From Limnochordales bacterium (lineage in GTDB: Bacteria > Bacillota > Limnochordia > Limnochordales > DUMU01), in assembly GCA_014896315.1 (NCBI GenBank), contig JADBKP010000005.1:1-64000 (forward strand): a DNA stretch of 64,000 bases, written 5' to 3'. Positions within the stretch are counted from its first letter, which is position 1; each line of letters opens with the position of its first letter. Position numbers and translations under genes: made by a program. The notes beneath the pieces were generated by a model. That model was not told the DNA's origin. It saw only the letters and a program-made list of their open reading frames with translations, and did no database searches. Of this stretch, positions 54,537-62,703 are shown piece by piece.

Positions 54537-55688
54537 ATGACCCGGCATCTCCTGCCGCGTTGGGGTGCGGTCGCAGCTTTGTATCTGCTCGGCCTCGCCC
54601 TCCTTTTTTACCTGCGGGCGCTGCTCCTGCCCTTCCTCGTTGCGCTGCTCCTCAGCTACCTTGTGCAACCCCTGGTGGAACAGCTGCAAAAGGGCGGCCT
54701 CAAGCGGTCGGTAGCGGCGGCCGTAGTTCTGCTGGCATTGATGGCCGGCGCGGTGCTGGCGGGGATACTGGTGATTCCGGCCGCCGGTCGCGAGCTGGGG
54801 CGGGCCGTTCAGCAGGTACCACTGACCGGCACTCCGGCAGGATTGTTGATGGGCTGGACGGACAGAGTGCTGCCCGGCCGGTGGTGGGGATTGACCGGAA
54901 TGCTGCACGCGGAGATACAACGTTGGTCCCGGGAGATGGTTCACCGGGCGGTAGATGCCAGCGGTAACCTTGTATCCGTTGCCTACACCCTGCTTCTTGC
55001 CCCATTTATCGCCTACTACTTCCTGCTGGATGCGGAAAGATTGCGGGAGGGGGTGCTGCGCCGGTTGCCGCCGGGATGGCGGGGGCAGGTCCGGATGCTC
55101 TCGCAAGAGGTCGGCAGGATGCTGGCGGGTTTTGTCCGAGGGCAACTGGTCGTCTCCGTGGTGGTGGGCGCGGTTACCGCAGCCGCCATGTACTTGCTCC
55201 GAATACCATACCCGCTGGTCATCGGCCTGCTGGCCGGCTTACTCGATGTCATCCCCTACTTCGGGCCAGTACTGGCCGCGATCCCGGCAGTGGTGACCGG
55301 CTTTCTTGTCTCCACCTGGACACCTGTCTGGGTCGTGCTGGCGTTTCTCATTATTCATCAGCTAGAAAGCATCCTGCTTGTTCCGCGTGTCATGGGGAAT
55401 CTAACCGGGTTGCATCCCCTGGCCGTCCTGGGAGCGATTCTGGTCGGAGAGAGGGTTCTTGGTCTGACCGGCATGCTGCTGGCGGTACCTGTGACGGCCA
55501 TCGGTCGCATACTGCTCGACCACCTGGTAGCGCCGCCGGTACAAACGGCAGCGTCCACCCGCCAGCTCCCCTTGCCGTTGGTGCTGGAGGGGCAGCCCGG
55601 AGGGCCAGCTGATCCCCCTGCTCGCGTTGACAAGCTGGATCGCCTTGGATATGATGGGGAAGATTCAGACAGCGACAGGAAGAATTAG
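54537..55688 (+). CDS. AI-2E family transporter (UPF0118, YrrI-like)
   Basis: 383 residues with about eight membrane helices. Family signatures: LLPFLVALLLSYLVQPLVEQ, VGAVTAAAMYLLRIPYPLVI, GLLAGLLDVIPYFGPVLAAI and VPRVMGNLTGLHPLAVLGAI. Members export autoinducer-2, or cations and organic substrates. In B. subtilis yrrI precedes alaS, as here. ATG 54537 overlaps no gene; ends 68 nt before alaS in a region with a GGGGG-AGACT-CCCCC hairpin (55703-55718). Confidence 0.9.
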   Translation: MTRHLLPRWGAVAALYLLGLALLFYLRALLLPFLVALLLSYLVQPLVEQLQKGGLKRSVAAAVVLLALMAGAVLAGILVIPAAGRELGRAVQQVPLTGTPAGLLMGWTDRVLPGRWWGLTGMLHAEIQRWSREMVHRAVDASGNLVSVAYTLLLAPFIAYYFLLDAERLREGVLRRLPPGWRGQVRMLSQEVGRMLAGFVRGQLVVSVVVGAVTAAAMYLLRIPYPLVIGLLAGLLDVIPYFGPVLAAIPAVVTGFLVSTWTPVWVVLAFLIIHQLESILLVPRVMGNLTGLHPLAVLGAILVGERVLGLTGMLLAVPVTAIGRILLDHLVAPPVQTAASTRQLPLPLVLEGQPGGPADPPARVDKLDRLGYDGEDSDSDRKN

Positions 55689-55756
55689 TTCTGGCGTGCA
55701 GGGGGGAGACTCCCCCAGGCTGTTTCGCAGAAGAGCACGCTGCGGTGGGAGAAAGA

Positions 55757-58423
55757 ATGCCGACTCTGAGCGGAAACGAATTAAGGGAAAAGTATCTGCG
55801 ATTCTTCCAGGGAAAGGATCACCTGCGTCTGCCCAGTGCTCCCCTGATTCCGGAGAACGATCCGACCCTGCTCTTTGTTGGCGCCGGTATGGTGCCTTTC
55901 AAGCCCTATTTCCTGGGTAAGGCCAGGCCGCCCCATACCCGTCTGACCACCTGCCAGCGCTGCCTGCGTACGGCTGATATCGACCAGGTGGGCCACACCG
56001 CCCGGCATGCCACCTTCTTTGAGATGCTGGGCAACTTCTCCTTTGGCGACTACTTCAAAGAGGAAGCGATAACCTGGGCGTGGGAGTTCGTGACAGAAAT
56101 CCTCTCCTTGCCAAAGGACAGGTTATGGGTGACCGTATACCAGGATGACGATGAGGCGGCAGCATACTGGCAGAGAATAGCTGGTCTACCCAACGAACGG
56201 ATAGTCCGCCTGGGCAAGGAAGACAACTTCTGGGAGATCGGTGTTGGCCCGTGCGGCCCCTGCTCCGAGATCTACCTGGACAGAGGACCGGGCAAAGGTT
56301 GTGGTCGGCCTGACTGCAAGCCCGGATGCGGCTGTGACCGTTTTCTCGAATTCTGGAACCTTGTCTTCATCCAGTTCTTCAAGAACGAGGCCGGTGAATA
56401 CCTTCCCCTCGAGCGCAAGGGAATTGATACCGGGATGGGACTGGAGCGGATGTCCGCCCTGTTGCAGGGGGTGGAGAGCATCTTCGACGTAGACCTGGTA
56501 CGACCCATCCTGGACCAGGTGGCAAAGATCGCCGGCGTTCGATACGGAGAGGACAAAAACAAGGATGTTTCGCTGCGAGTGGTCACCGACCACCTCCGCG
56601 GCGCCACCTTCCTTGCTGCCGACGGCGTGTTGCCGGGCAACGAAGGCAGGGGTTACGTCCTGCGCCGGCTGATCCGCCGGGCCATCCGGCATGGAAGGCG
56701 GCTTGGCATTGACAAGCCTTTTCTTGACACCGTTGCCGCAACGATAATCAGCGTCATGGCAGGAGCATATCCGGAGTTGAACGCCAATTCGGCGCGGATC
56801 AAAGAGGTATTGCGCGCGGAGGAAGCCCGGTTCCGTGCTACGCTCGACCAGGGTACCCAGCTTCTGGAGCAGGTTCTCCATCGTCTCAAGAGCCAGGGCC
56901 GTACGGTGCTACCGGGTGAAGACGCCTTCCGGCTTTACGACACTTACGGATTCCCCTTCGAGCTGACGTTGGAGATGGCGACAGAAGCCGGCTTTACCGT
57001 TGACAGAGCAGGTTTCGAAGCTGCCATGGAGAGACAGCGGGAGCGGGCAAGAGCGACCCGTGGCGAGACCAGCTATCTGGGAGGCGAAGAGGATGCCTGG
57101 GCCCACCTGGCCGGCCGCTATTCCTCCCGGTTTGTCGGCTACGAGATGCTTTCGGCTGCCGGTCGCGTCGCGGCGCTCGCCCGGAACGGGGAACTGGTTG
57201 ACCAGCTCCAGGCAGGCGAGGAAGGGCAGGTAGTGCTAGACGTTACGCCCTTCTACGCTGAGGCAGGCGGGCAGGTAGCTGATACGGGGACGATAACAGG
57301 TGCCCGGGGGCAGTTCGTCGTCTCGCAGGTGTACAGACCCGCGGGCGGCCTGATCGTGCACTCGGGAAAGATGGTTTCGGGCCGGCTTGCCGTCGGCGAC
57401 GAGGTGCTCGCTTCCGTAGATAGCCAGGAACGCGGCGATACCGCCCGCAACCATACCGCCACCCACCTGCTCCACAAGGCGCTGCGGGTAGTGTTGGGCG
57501 ACCACGTCCGGCAGGCAGGCTCGCTCGTTGCTCCCGACCGGCTTCGGTTTGACTTCTCCCACAACCGTCCGCTCACCCGGGAAGAGCTGGAGGCGATTGA
57601 AGATCTGGTGAATATCCAGGTTATGGCTGATATTCCCGTAACCACGGAAGTATTGCCTCTGGAAGAAGCGCTGAAGACGGGTGCCATGGCGTTGTTTGGC
57701 GAGAAGTATGGCGAAGAGGTGCGGGTAGTTTCCGTTGGCGACTTTTCCAGAGAGCTGTGCGGCGGAACCCACGTGCAGCGGACCGGGGAGATAGGGCTCT
57801 TTAAGATCGTCGGCGAAGAGAGCACCGGCGCGGGAGTACGTCGTGTCGAGGCAGTCACGGGCAGGGCGGCCCTGCGCCTGGTTGCACAACGGTTTGCCAT
57901 CCTTGACCGCCTGGCCGGTCTGCTGGAGACCAGGGTAGACGAAGTGGCAGGTCGGGTCGAAAGACTCCTGGAGCAGTGGCGCGAGCTCAGCCGGGAGCGG
58001 CAGGTACTCCTGGACAAGCTGGCGGAGAAGACGGCGGATGAGCTTGCGATGAAAGCTCGGGAGTTTGATGGTCTGAAGCTTTTGGCCACCACGGTACGGG
58101 GATTCGATGCCGATGCCCTGCTGGCGCTGACGGACAGGTTGCAGAACCGGCTCGGTGAGGCAGTACTGCTGCTGGCATCAGTCGACGGGCAACAGGCGCA
58201 TCTGGTGGCCAGGGTTAGCCGGGCACTGGCGGCGGCCGGGTTGGATGCCGGGCGTTTGGTGCGCGAAATCGCTGAGGCAGCCGGTGGCCGCGGCGGTGGG
58301 CGGCGGGAGCTTGGCCGCGGAGCGGCGCGGGATATCCACGCTCTTCCTGGCGTGCTGACGCGGGTGGCAGAGAAAGTGGCGGCCCAGTTGAGTTCCCTGA
58401 ATGCGTCTCGGCCTAGCCGGTAA
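55757..58423 (+). CDS. alaS: Alanyl-tRNA synthetase
   Basis: Class II synthetase, 888 residues from ATG 55757 (GGTGGGAGAAAG upstream; GTG 55745 is also in frame). Start LSGNELREKYLRFFQGKDHL; motif region ARHATFFEMLGNFSFGDYFK; MGLERMSALLQG; editing domain with ARNHTATHLLHKALRV (HxxxH) and SRELCGGTHVQRTGEIGLFK; C-Ala domain with DHHA1-like end GGRGGGRRELGRGA. No T-box leader is seen upstream. Followed by ireB-ruvX as in B. subtilis alaS-yrzL-yrrK. Confidence 0.97.
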   Translation: MPTLSGNELREKYLRFFQGKDHLRLPSAPLIPENDPTLLFVGAGMVPFKPYFLGKARPPHTRLTTCQRCLRTADIDQVGHTARHATFFEMLGNFSFGDYFKEEAITWAWEFVTEILSLPKDRLWVTVYQDDDEAAAYWQRIAGLPNERIVRLGKEDNFWEIGVGPCGPCSEIYLDRGPGKGCGRPDCKPGCGCDRFLEFWNLVFIQFFKNEAGEYLPLERKGIDTGMGLERMSALLQGVESIFDVDLVRPILDQVAKIAGVRYGEDKNKDVSLRVVTDHLRGATFLAADGVLPGNEGRGYVLRRLIRRAIRHGRRLGIDKPFLDTVAATIISVMAGAYPELNANSARIKEVLRAEEARFRATLDQGTQLLEQVLHRLKSQGRTVLPGEDAFRLYDTYGFPFELTLEMATEAGFTVDRAGFEAAMERQRERARATRGETSYLGGEEDAWAHLAGRYSSRFVGYEMLSAAGRVAALARNGELVDQLQAGEEGQVVLDVTPFYAEAGGQVADTGTITGARGQFVVSQVYRPAGGLIVHSGKMVSGRLAVGDEVLASVDSQERGDTARNHTATHLLHKALRVVLGDHVRQAGSLVAPDRLRFDFSHNRPLTREELEAIEDLVNIQVMADIPVTTEVLPLEEALKTGAMALFGEKYGEEVRVVSVGDFSRELCGGTHVQRTGEIGLFKIVGEESTGAGVRRVEAVTGRAALRLVAQRFAILDRLAGLLETRVDEVAGRVERLLEQWRELSRERQVLLDKLAEKTADELAMKAREFDGLKLLATTVRGFDADALLALTDRLQNRLGEAVLLLASVDGQQAHLVARVSRALAAAGLDAGRLVREIAEAAGGRGGGRRELGRGAARDIHALPGVLTRVAEKVAAQLSSLNASRPSR

Positions 58424-58507
58424 TTCTCTGGTTCAGAGAGTAGACGATGCGGGCGCGGCCAGGGTCGCTGGGCACCAACAGGCTGTGTGGAATCGGGGGG
58501 GAGAGAG

Positions 58508-58804
58508 ATGACGGCGAAAGAGGCCAACGAGCCCCAGCGCAACTGGCAGGAGGAGACCGTCGTTTTCCACGTCGGCCCCGAGGAAGAGTCGCGCCGGGCC
58601 CGCCAGGTGTTGTGCGAGGTATTCCGGGCTTTGCAGGAGAAAGGATATGATCCCATCAGCCAGCTGGTCGGGTATCTCCTATCCGGCGATCCCACCTACA
58701 TAACCAGCCATGCGGGGGCCCGGCAGTTGATTCGGACCGTGGAGCGGGATGAACTACTGGAGGAGCTGCTCCGTGCGTTTATCAAGCGGGAACAGCTCGG
58801 ATGA
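58508..58804 (+). CDS. ireB: IreB family regulatory phosphoprotein (DUF965)
   Basis: 98 residues from ATG 58508 behind GGGGGGAGAGAG. Matches the DUF965 core: [60 protein letters not shown]. In Enterococcus IreB is phosphorylated by the PASTA kinase IreK and lowers cephalosporin resistance. The usual threonines are in the disordered N-terminus; here the start [17 protein letters not shown] keeps a single Thr near each end. Overlaps ruvX. Confidence 0.93.
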   Translation: MTAKEANEPQRNWQEETVVFHVGPEEESRRARQVLCEVFRALQEKGYDPISQLVGYLLSGDPTYITSHAGARQLIRTVERDELLEELLRAFIKREQLG

Positions 58805-59285
58805 CGGACCATGCCTCCGGGGCCGCCGCCTGGCCCTGGATGTAGGCGCACGGCGCATCGGGATGGCTGTATCTGACCCACTGGGGTTGATCAGCTCTCC
58901 CGGGACGGAGCATATCGAAAGGACCGGCGACGAAGATCGGGATCTGGAGCTTATCGGTCGTTGGATCAGGCGGTACGATCCGGTGGAGGTGGTAGTGGGT
59001 TTGCCACTACGCACGGATGGAAGTGCGGGGGAGGCGGCCCGGCGGGTGATGGCTTTTGCGGAGAGGGTACGGGAGCGTTTTGCCGTTCCGGTAGTGCTCT
59101 GGGATGAGCGATTCTCCACAGTGATTGCGGAGAACGCTCTGATTGAGAGTGGTGTTCGCCGCCGGACGCGACGGCAGGTGCGGGACAGCGTGGCGGCTTC
59201 GCTTATACTCCAATCTTACCTGGACCATCTACGGCGGCAGGCGGACAGGAGCGATTGCGACGAAAACGGGGAAAGCGGAAGTTGA
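58773..59285 (+). CDS. ruvX: Holliday junction resolvase RuvX / YqgF
   Basis: RNase H-fold nuclease-like protein; [60 protein letters not shown] and [18 protein letters not shown] give the family pattern. No ATG lies near the conserved start; GTG 58773 with GGAG seven bases upstream is chosen (170 residues), which overlaps ireB by 32 bases. ATG 58749 is an alternative. The YqgF group is linked to 16S rRNA processing and recombination. Confidence 0.9.
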   Translation: MRLSSGNSSDDGPCLRGRRLALDVGARRIGMAVSDPLGLISSPGTEHIERTGDEDRDLELIGRWIRRYDPVEVVVGLPLRTDGSAGEAARRVMAFAERVRERFAVPVVLWDERFSTVIAENALIESGVRRRTRRQVRDSVAASLILQSYLDHLRRQADRSDCDENGESGS

Positions 59286-59337
59286 GTCATGCATAGGAAT
59301 TTGGGGGCTGGCAGGCCTGGGAAGGAAGGATAGACAA

Positions 59338-59907
59338 ATGCCGCATACGCAGGGACACGACAGTGATCACCACAATCATGATCACGATCTTGGCTGGGAT
59401 GGGGACGAGATCGAGGTCGTCACGCTGGTCGACGAGGACGGGAACGAGCACGACTTCCAGGTGCTCGAGGCGATCGAGGTGGATAACAAAGAGTATCGTG
59501 TTCTGGTCCCGCAGGACGCGGAGGATCAGGACGACGGCGAGACGGAGGAGGCCTACATCTTCCGCGTTGACACCGATGAGAATGGCGACGAGATCCTCGT
59601 AACCATTGATGATGAGGATGAGTTTAATCGAGTCGTAGCCGCCTTGCAGGAGTTTGAGGGTGATGCTGACGACGATGAGGACGGTGACGATTGGGACGAG
59701 GACGATGAGGCCGAGGAAGACGAAGAAGCGGAGGACGATGACATAGGCTGGGACGAAGACGGAGAGGACGAAGAGTACGACGAAGACGAGGAAGAGTGGG
59801 ACGAGGAAGAGGACGAAAACGAGGAGTGGGACGAGGACGAGGAAGAATATGACGAGGAGAACGACCTGGACGAGGATCAGGATCGGGGCCGTAGAGGGCG
59901 GCGTTAG
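59338..59907 (+). CDS. DUF1292 protein with histidine-rich start and very acidic tail
   Basis: 189 residues from ATG 59338 (GGAAGGAAGG upstream). Residues ~20-105 are a DUF1292 domain (VVTLVDEDGNEHDFQVLEAI, YRVLVPQDAEDQ, AYIFRVDTDENGDEILVTID, DEFNRVVAALQEF), equivalent to YrzB after yrrK. Preceded by a His/Asp run (HDSDHHNHDHD) and followed by a ~75-residue tail (107-182) made almost wholly of Asp/Glu with Trp at 119, 138, 154 and 164 and Tyr at 147 and 171, ending RGRRGRR. The tail is far longer than in YrzB. Function unknown. Confidence 0.85.
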   Translation: MPHTQGHDSDHHNHDHDLGWDGDEIEVVTLVDEDGNEHDFQVLEAIEVDNKEYRVLVPQDAEDQDDGETEEAYIFRVDTDENGDEILVTIDDEDEFNRVVAALQEFEGDADDDEDGDDWDEDDEAEEDEEAEDDDIGWDEDGEDEEYDEDEEEWDEEEDENEEWDEDEEEYDEENDLDEDQDRGRRGRR

Positions 59908-60049
59908 GACCTGACCTCGGGAAGTCCGGCAGCCCGCACAACTGATTCATAACCGGTGGGGAGGCCAGGCACACCGGCAGCACTTGGCCCATAGACTACT
60001 CGGGAGTTCCTTCCCCAAGAGCAAGGGATGGAGCCCGGAGGTGGGGCAG

Positions 60050-60739
60050 GTGCTACCGTTTTTTGCAGACCTTGCCTGGTTGCGACAACTTGCGGCGCTG
60101 GTGGGTTATGTAGGCGGTCAGGGGGCGTTCCCACCGCCACTTACACCCCAGGAGGAGGCTGAATTGCTCGCCCGCTGGCAGCAGGGGGACAGGCAGGCCG
60201 CACATGCGCTGGCAGAAAGAAACCTGAGGCTGGTGGCGCATATCGCTCGCAAGTTCGAAACTGCCGGGGAGGATCAGGGAGATTTGATCTCCATCGGGAC
60301 GCTGGGGCTGGTGAAGGCGATCGACACCTACAGTCCGCACCACAATACTCGCCTCGCCACTTACGCGGCCCGCTGTATCGAGAATGAGATTCTGATGTAC
60401 CTGCGGTCCCGGCGCAACAGCCGCCAGGAAGTCGTTCTCTCCGAACCGATCGGAGCCGATCGCGAGGGCAATGAGGTAACCCTCATGGACGTGCTGGGAA
60501 CCGATGGTACCGAGGTTTACGACCAGGTAGAAAACCGGGTTGAGCGGCAGCAGTTGCGGGAGAAGCTCGAAACGCTAACCCGGCGAGAGCGGTTGGTGCT
60601 CGAACTCCGTTACGGGCTGAAGGATGGGATCGAACGGACACAACGGGAGATCGCCCGCTTCCTGGGAGTCTCCCGTTCCTACGTCTCCCGTATTGAAAAG
60701 CGGGCGTTGCACAAGCTGGGACAGGCTATGGGAGCCTGA
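60050..60739 (+). CDS. sigK: Sporulation sigma factor SigK, uninterrupted
   Basis: Late mother-cell sigma factor of endospore formation. GTG 60050 sits eight bases after GGAGG and gives 229 residues with the expected membrane-associated pro-sequence (MLPFFADLAWLRQLAALVGY) that SpoIVFB would remove. Region 2: HALAERNLRLVAHIARKFET, EDQGDLISIGTLGLVKAIDT, TYAARCIENEILMYLRSRRN; region 4: TQREIARFLGVSRSYVSRIE. Unlike B. subtilis there is no skin element inside the gene. Located after DUF1292, where mltG often lies. Confidence 0.93.
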   Translation: MLPFFADLAWLRQLAALVGYVGGQGAFPPPLTPQEEAELLARWQQGDRQAAHALAERNLRLVAHIARKFETAGEDQGDLISIGTLGLVKAIDTYSPHHNTRLATYAARCIENEILMYLRSRRNSRQEVVLSEPIGADREGNEVTLMDVLGTDGTEVYDQVENRVERQQLREKLETLTRRERLVLELRYGLKDGIERTQREIARFLGVSRSYVSRIEKRALHKLGQAMGA

Positions 60740-60814
60740 TCAGACCTAGAATGGCAAAGAATGGTGGACCGTCGGGCGGTCTTCGAGGATAACAACCTAC
60801 GGGAAGGGTAGAAG

Positions 60815-61369
60815 TTGCGCTGGCTGACTCCGGATCTCACGGTGGCCGCCGTTCCGCAGATCGACCCGAAGAAGCTCTGGCAGGAAGGACGGCGCGGGAT
60901 TATCCTCGATATCGACAACACCATCACTCCCTGGCAGGCAGATGAGCCGTTGCCTGAGGTGGTGGAGTGGGTCGCCCGGGCGAAGCAGTTGGGGTTTCGG
61001 ATCTGCCTGGTCTCCAATGCCCCTGCCCGCCGGGTCCGCCATTTTGCCCGGCGGCTTGGAGTCGACCATGTCCTGGGCGGGCGCAAGCCGGGACGCCGCC
61101 CGTTTGTGGCAGCGGGAAAGCTTTTGGGGCTCTCTTCCGAGCAAGTGGTAGTGGTGGGCGACCAGCTCTTCACCGATGTTGTCGGCGGCAAGCGGATGGG
61201 CTTTTACACGATCCTCGTCGATCCGATTTCCTCCCGCGAGTTCTGCGCAACCCGCCTTTCCCGGCGTCTTGAGGCGGTAATCCTGAAGCAGATGGCCCAC
61301 CGCGGGCTGCTACCTCAGGAGGAAGTGGACAGGCGTCTCCTGGCCCTTTTCCGGCCCAGAGCGGGCTGA
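60815..61369 (+). CDS. YqeG family HAD IIIA-type phosphatase
   Basis: 184 residues; TTG start behind GGGAAGGGTAGAAG. HAD motifs: DIDNTITPWQADEPLPEVVE (I), ICLVSNAPARRV (II), GGRKPGRRPF (III) and VVVGDQLFTDVVGGKRMG (IV). YqeG-type enzymes include the phosphatidylglycerophosphate phosphatase group of plants and bacteria, but the bacterial substrate is not settled. In Firmicutes it often lies next to shikimate pathway genes, as here before aroC. Confidence 0.93.
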   Translation: MRWLTPDLTVAAVPQIDPKKLWQEGRRGIILDIDNTITPWQADEPLPEVVEWVARAKQLGFRICLVSNAPARRVRHFARRLGVDHVLGGRKPGRRPFVAAGKLLGLSSEQVVVVGDQLFTDVVGGKRMGFYTILVDPISSREFCATRLSRRLEAVILKQMAHRGLLPQEEVDRRLLALFRPRAG

Positions 61370-61464
61370 GTACTGTCAGCATCTGTCGCTGAGCCGAGCT
61401 GGGCAGAGTCCGGGGTGCCAGAGTCGGTCCGGATAGCCGGGGAGCAGAGAGGAGAAACGGATCG

Positions 61465-62703
61465 GTGCTGCGCTTTCTCACAGCAGGCGAATCCCACGGA
61501 CCGGAGTTGGTGGCCATCATCGAAGGACTGCCCGCCGGTCTGCGTATCTCTACGGAGTTGGTCGAAAGGGAGCTGGCTCGCCGGCAAAAGGGGTATGGCC
61601 GGGGCCGCCGCATGCAAATCGAGCAGGATCGAATTCGCTGGCTGAGCGGCATCCGCCACGGTTATACCCTGGGCAGTCCGGTCGCCTTTTCCATTACCAA
61701 CCGGGATTGGCCTCATTGGGAAGCGATCATGAGTGCCAGCCCACCCGAGCCGGCCGATCTCGAGGCAGCGGGTAAGCGCAGGCTTGCCTGTCCCCGTCCC
61801 GGCCATGCGGATCTAGCGGGCGGCATGAAATACGGGCATCGAGATCTGCGCAACGTGCTGGAACGGGCGAGTGCCCGCGAGACCGCCGCCCGGGTGGCAG
61901 TGGGCGCCATCGTCCGGCAGCTGCTGGCCCACTTTGGCGTACGGATAGCATCGCTGGTCGTAGCTTTGGGAGACGTGGTGGCCGCCCCAGAGACGTACAG
62001 CCAGGTAGACAGCAGCTCCGGGGGTACGGTCGGCCCGCTCCCAATAAGCAGTTGGTGGCAGCAAGTGGAGGAGTCCCCGGTCCGTTGCCCGGATCCGGAT
62101 GCAAGCCAGCGGATGATGGCGGCTATTGACCGGGCCCGGGAGGCAGGGGATACCCTGGGCGGTGTTTTCCAGGTGGTGGTCGAGGGTCTGCCACCCGGAC
62201 TGGGTAGCCATGTTCAGTGGGATCGCCGCCTGGATGCACGTCTGGCCGCGGCTGTTATGAGCATTCCTGCGATAAAGGGCGTAGAGGTCGGGATTGGCTT
62301 TGCTGCCGGTTCGCGCCCCGGTTCGCAGGTCCATGATGCCATAGCCTTTGACCCGCAGCGGGGAGTGTACCGGCTGACCAATCGGGCTGGCGGCCTTGAG
62401 GGTGGCATGACCAACGGCGAGCCTCTGTGGTTGCGGGCCGTGATGAAGCCCATCGCCACGCTGATGCGGCCGCTGCCGTCGGTTCACATTGACACGGGGG
62501 AGAGTGCAGCGGCAGCGGTGGAACGGTCAGATGTTTGTGCCCTGCCGGCGGCTGCCGTGGTGGGGGAGGCGATGGTGGGCTGGGAGCTGGCCCGTGCCTG
62601 GGTGGAGAAATTCGGGGGCGACTCGCTGGCGGAGATGGAACAGAATGTCCGAAATTACAAGGAAGCCTTGCGGCGGTACATCGGCGTTGAGTGGGCCGAC
62701 TGA
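61465..62703 (+). CDS. aroC: Chorismate synthase
   Basis: Final enzyme of the shikimate pathway, converting EPSP to chorismate with reduced FMN. 412 residues; GTG behind GAGGAGAAACGG. Conserved blocks: [93 protein letters not shown] and [21 protein letters not shown]-terminus has [12 protein letters not shown]. Ends just inside the aroKB frame. Confidence 0.97.
   Translation: MLRFLTAGESHGPELVAIIEGLPAGLRISTELVERELARRQKGYGRGRRMQIEQDRIRWLSGIRHGYTLGSPVAFSITNRDWPHWEAIMSASPPEPADLEAAGKRRLACPRPGHADLAGGMKYGHRDLRNVLERASARETAARVAVGAIVRQLLAHFGVRIASLVVALGDVVAAPETYSQVDSSSGGTVGPLPISSWWQQVEESPVRCPDPDASQRMMAAIDRAREAGDTLGGVFQVVVEGLPPGLGSHVQWDRRLDARLAAAVMSIPAIKGVEVGIGFAAGSRPGSQVHDAIAFDPQRGVYRLTNRAGGLEGGMTNGEPLWLRAVMKPIATLMRPLPSVHIDTGESAAAAVERSDVCALPAAAVVGEAMVGWELARAWVEKFGGDSLAEMEQNVRNYKEALRRYIGVEWAD

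Noticed and set aside
55689-55756. T-box riboswitch ahead of alaS (also considered for hisS and aspS)
   Set aside because: The conserved GGGTGGNACCGCG antiterminator core is absent in all three upstream regions; only simple hairpins are present.
59940-60049. Sigma-E promoter (CATAGACT) upstream of sigK
   Set aside because: The -10-like box is present but no -35 (ATA-type) element lies at the right distance, so it is not reported as a promoter.
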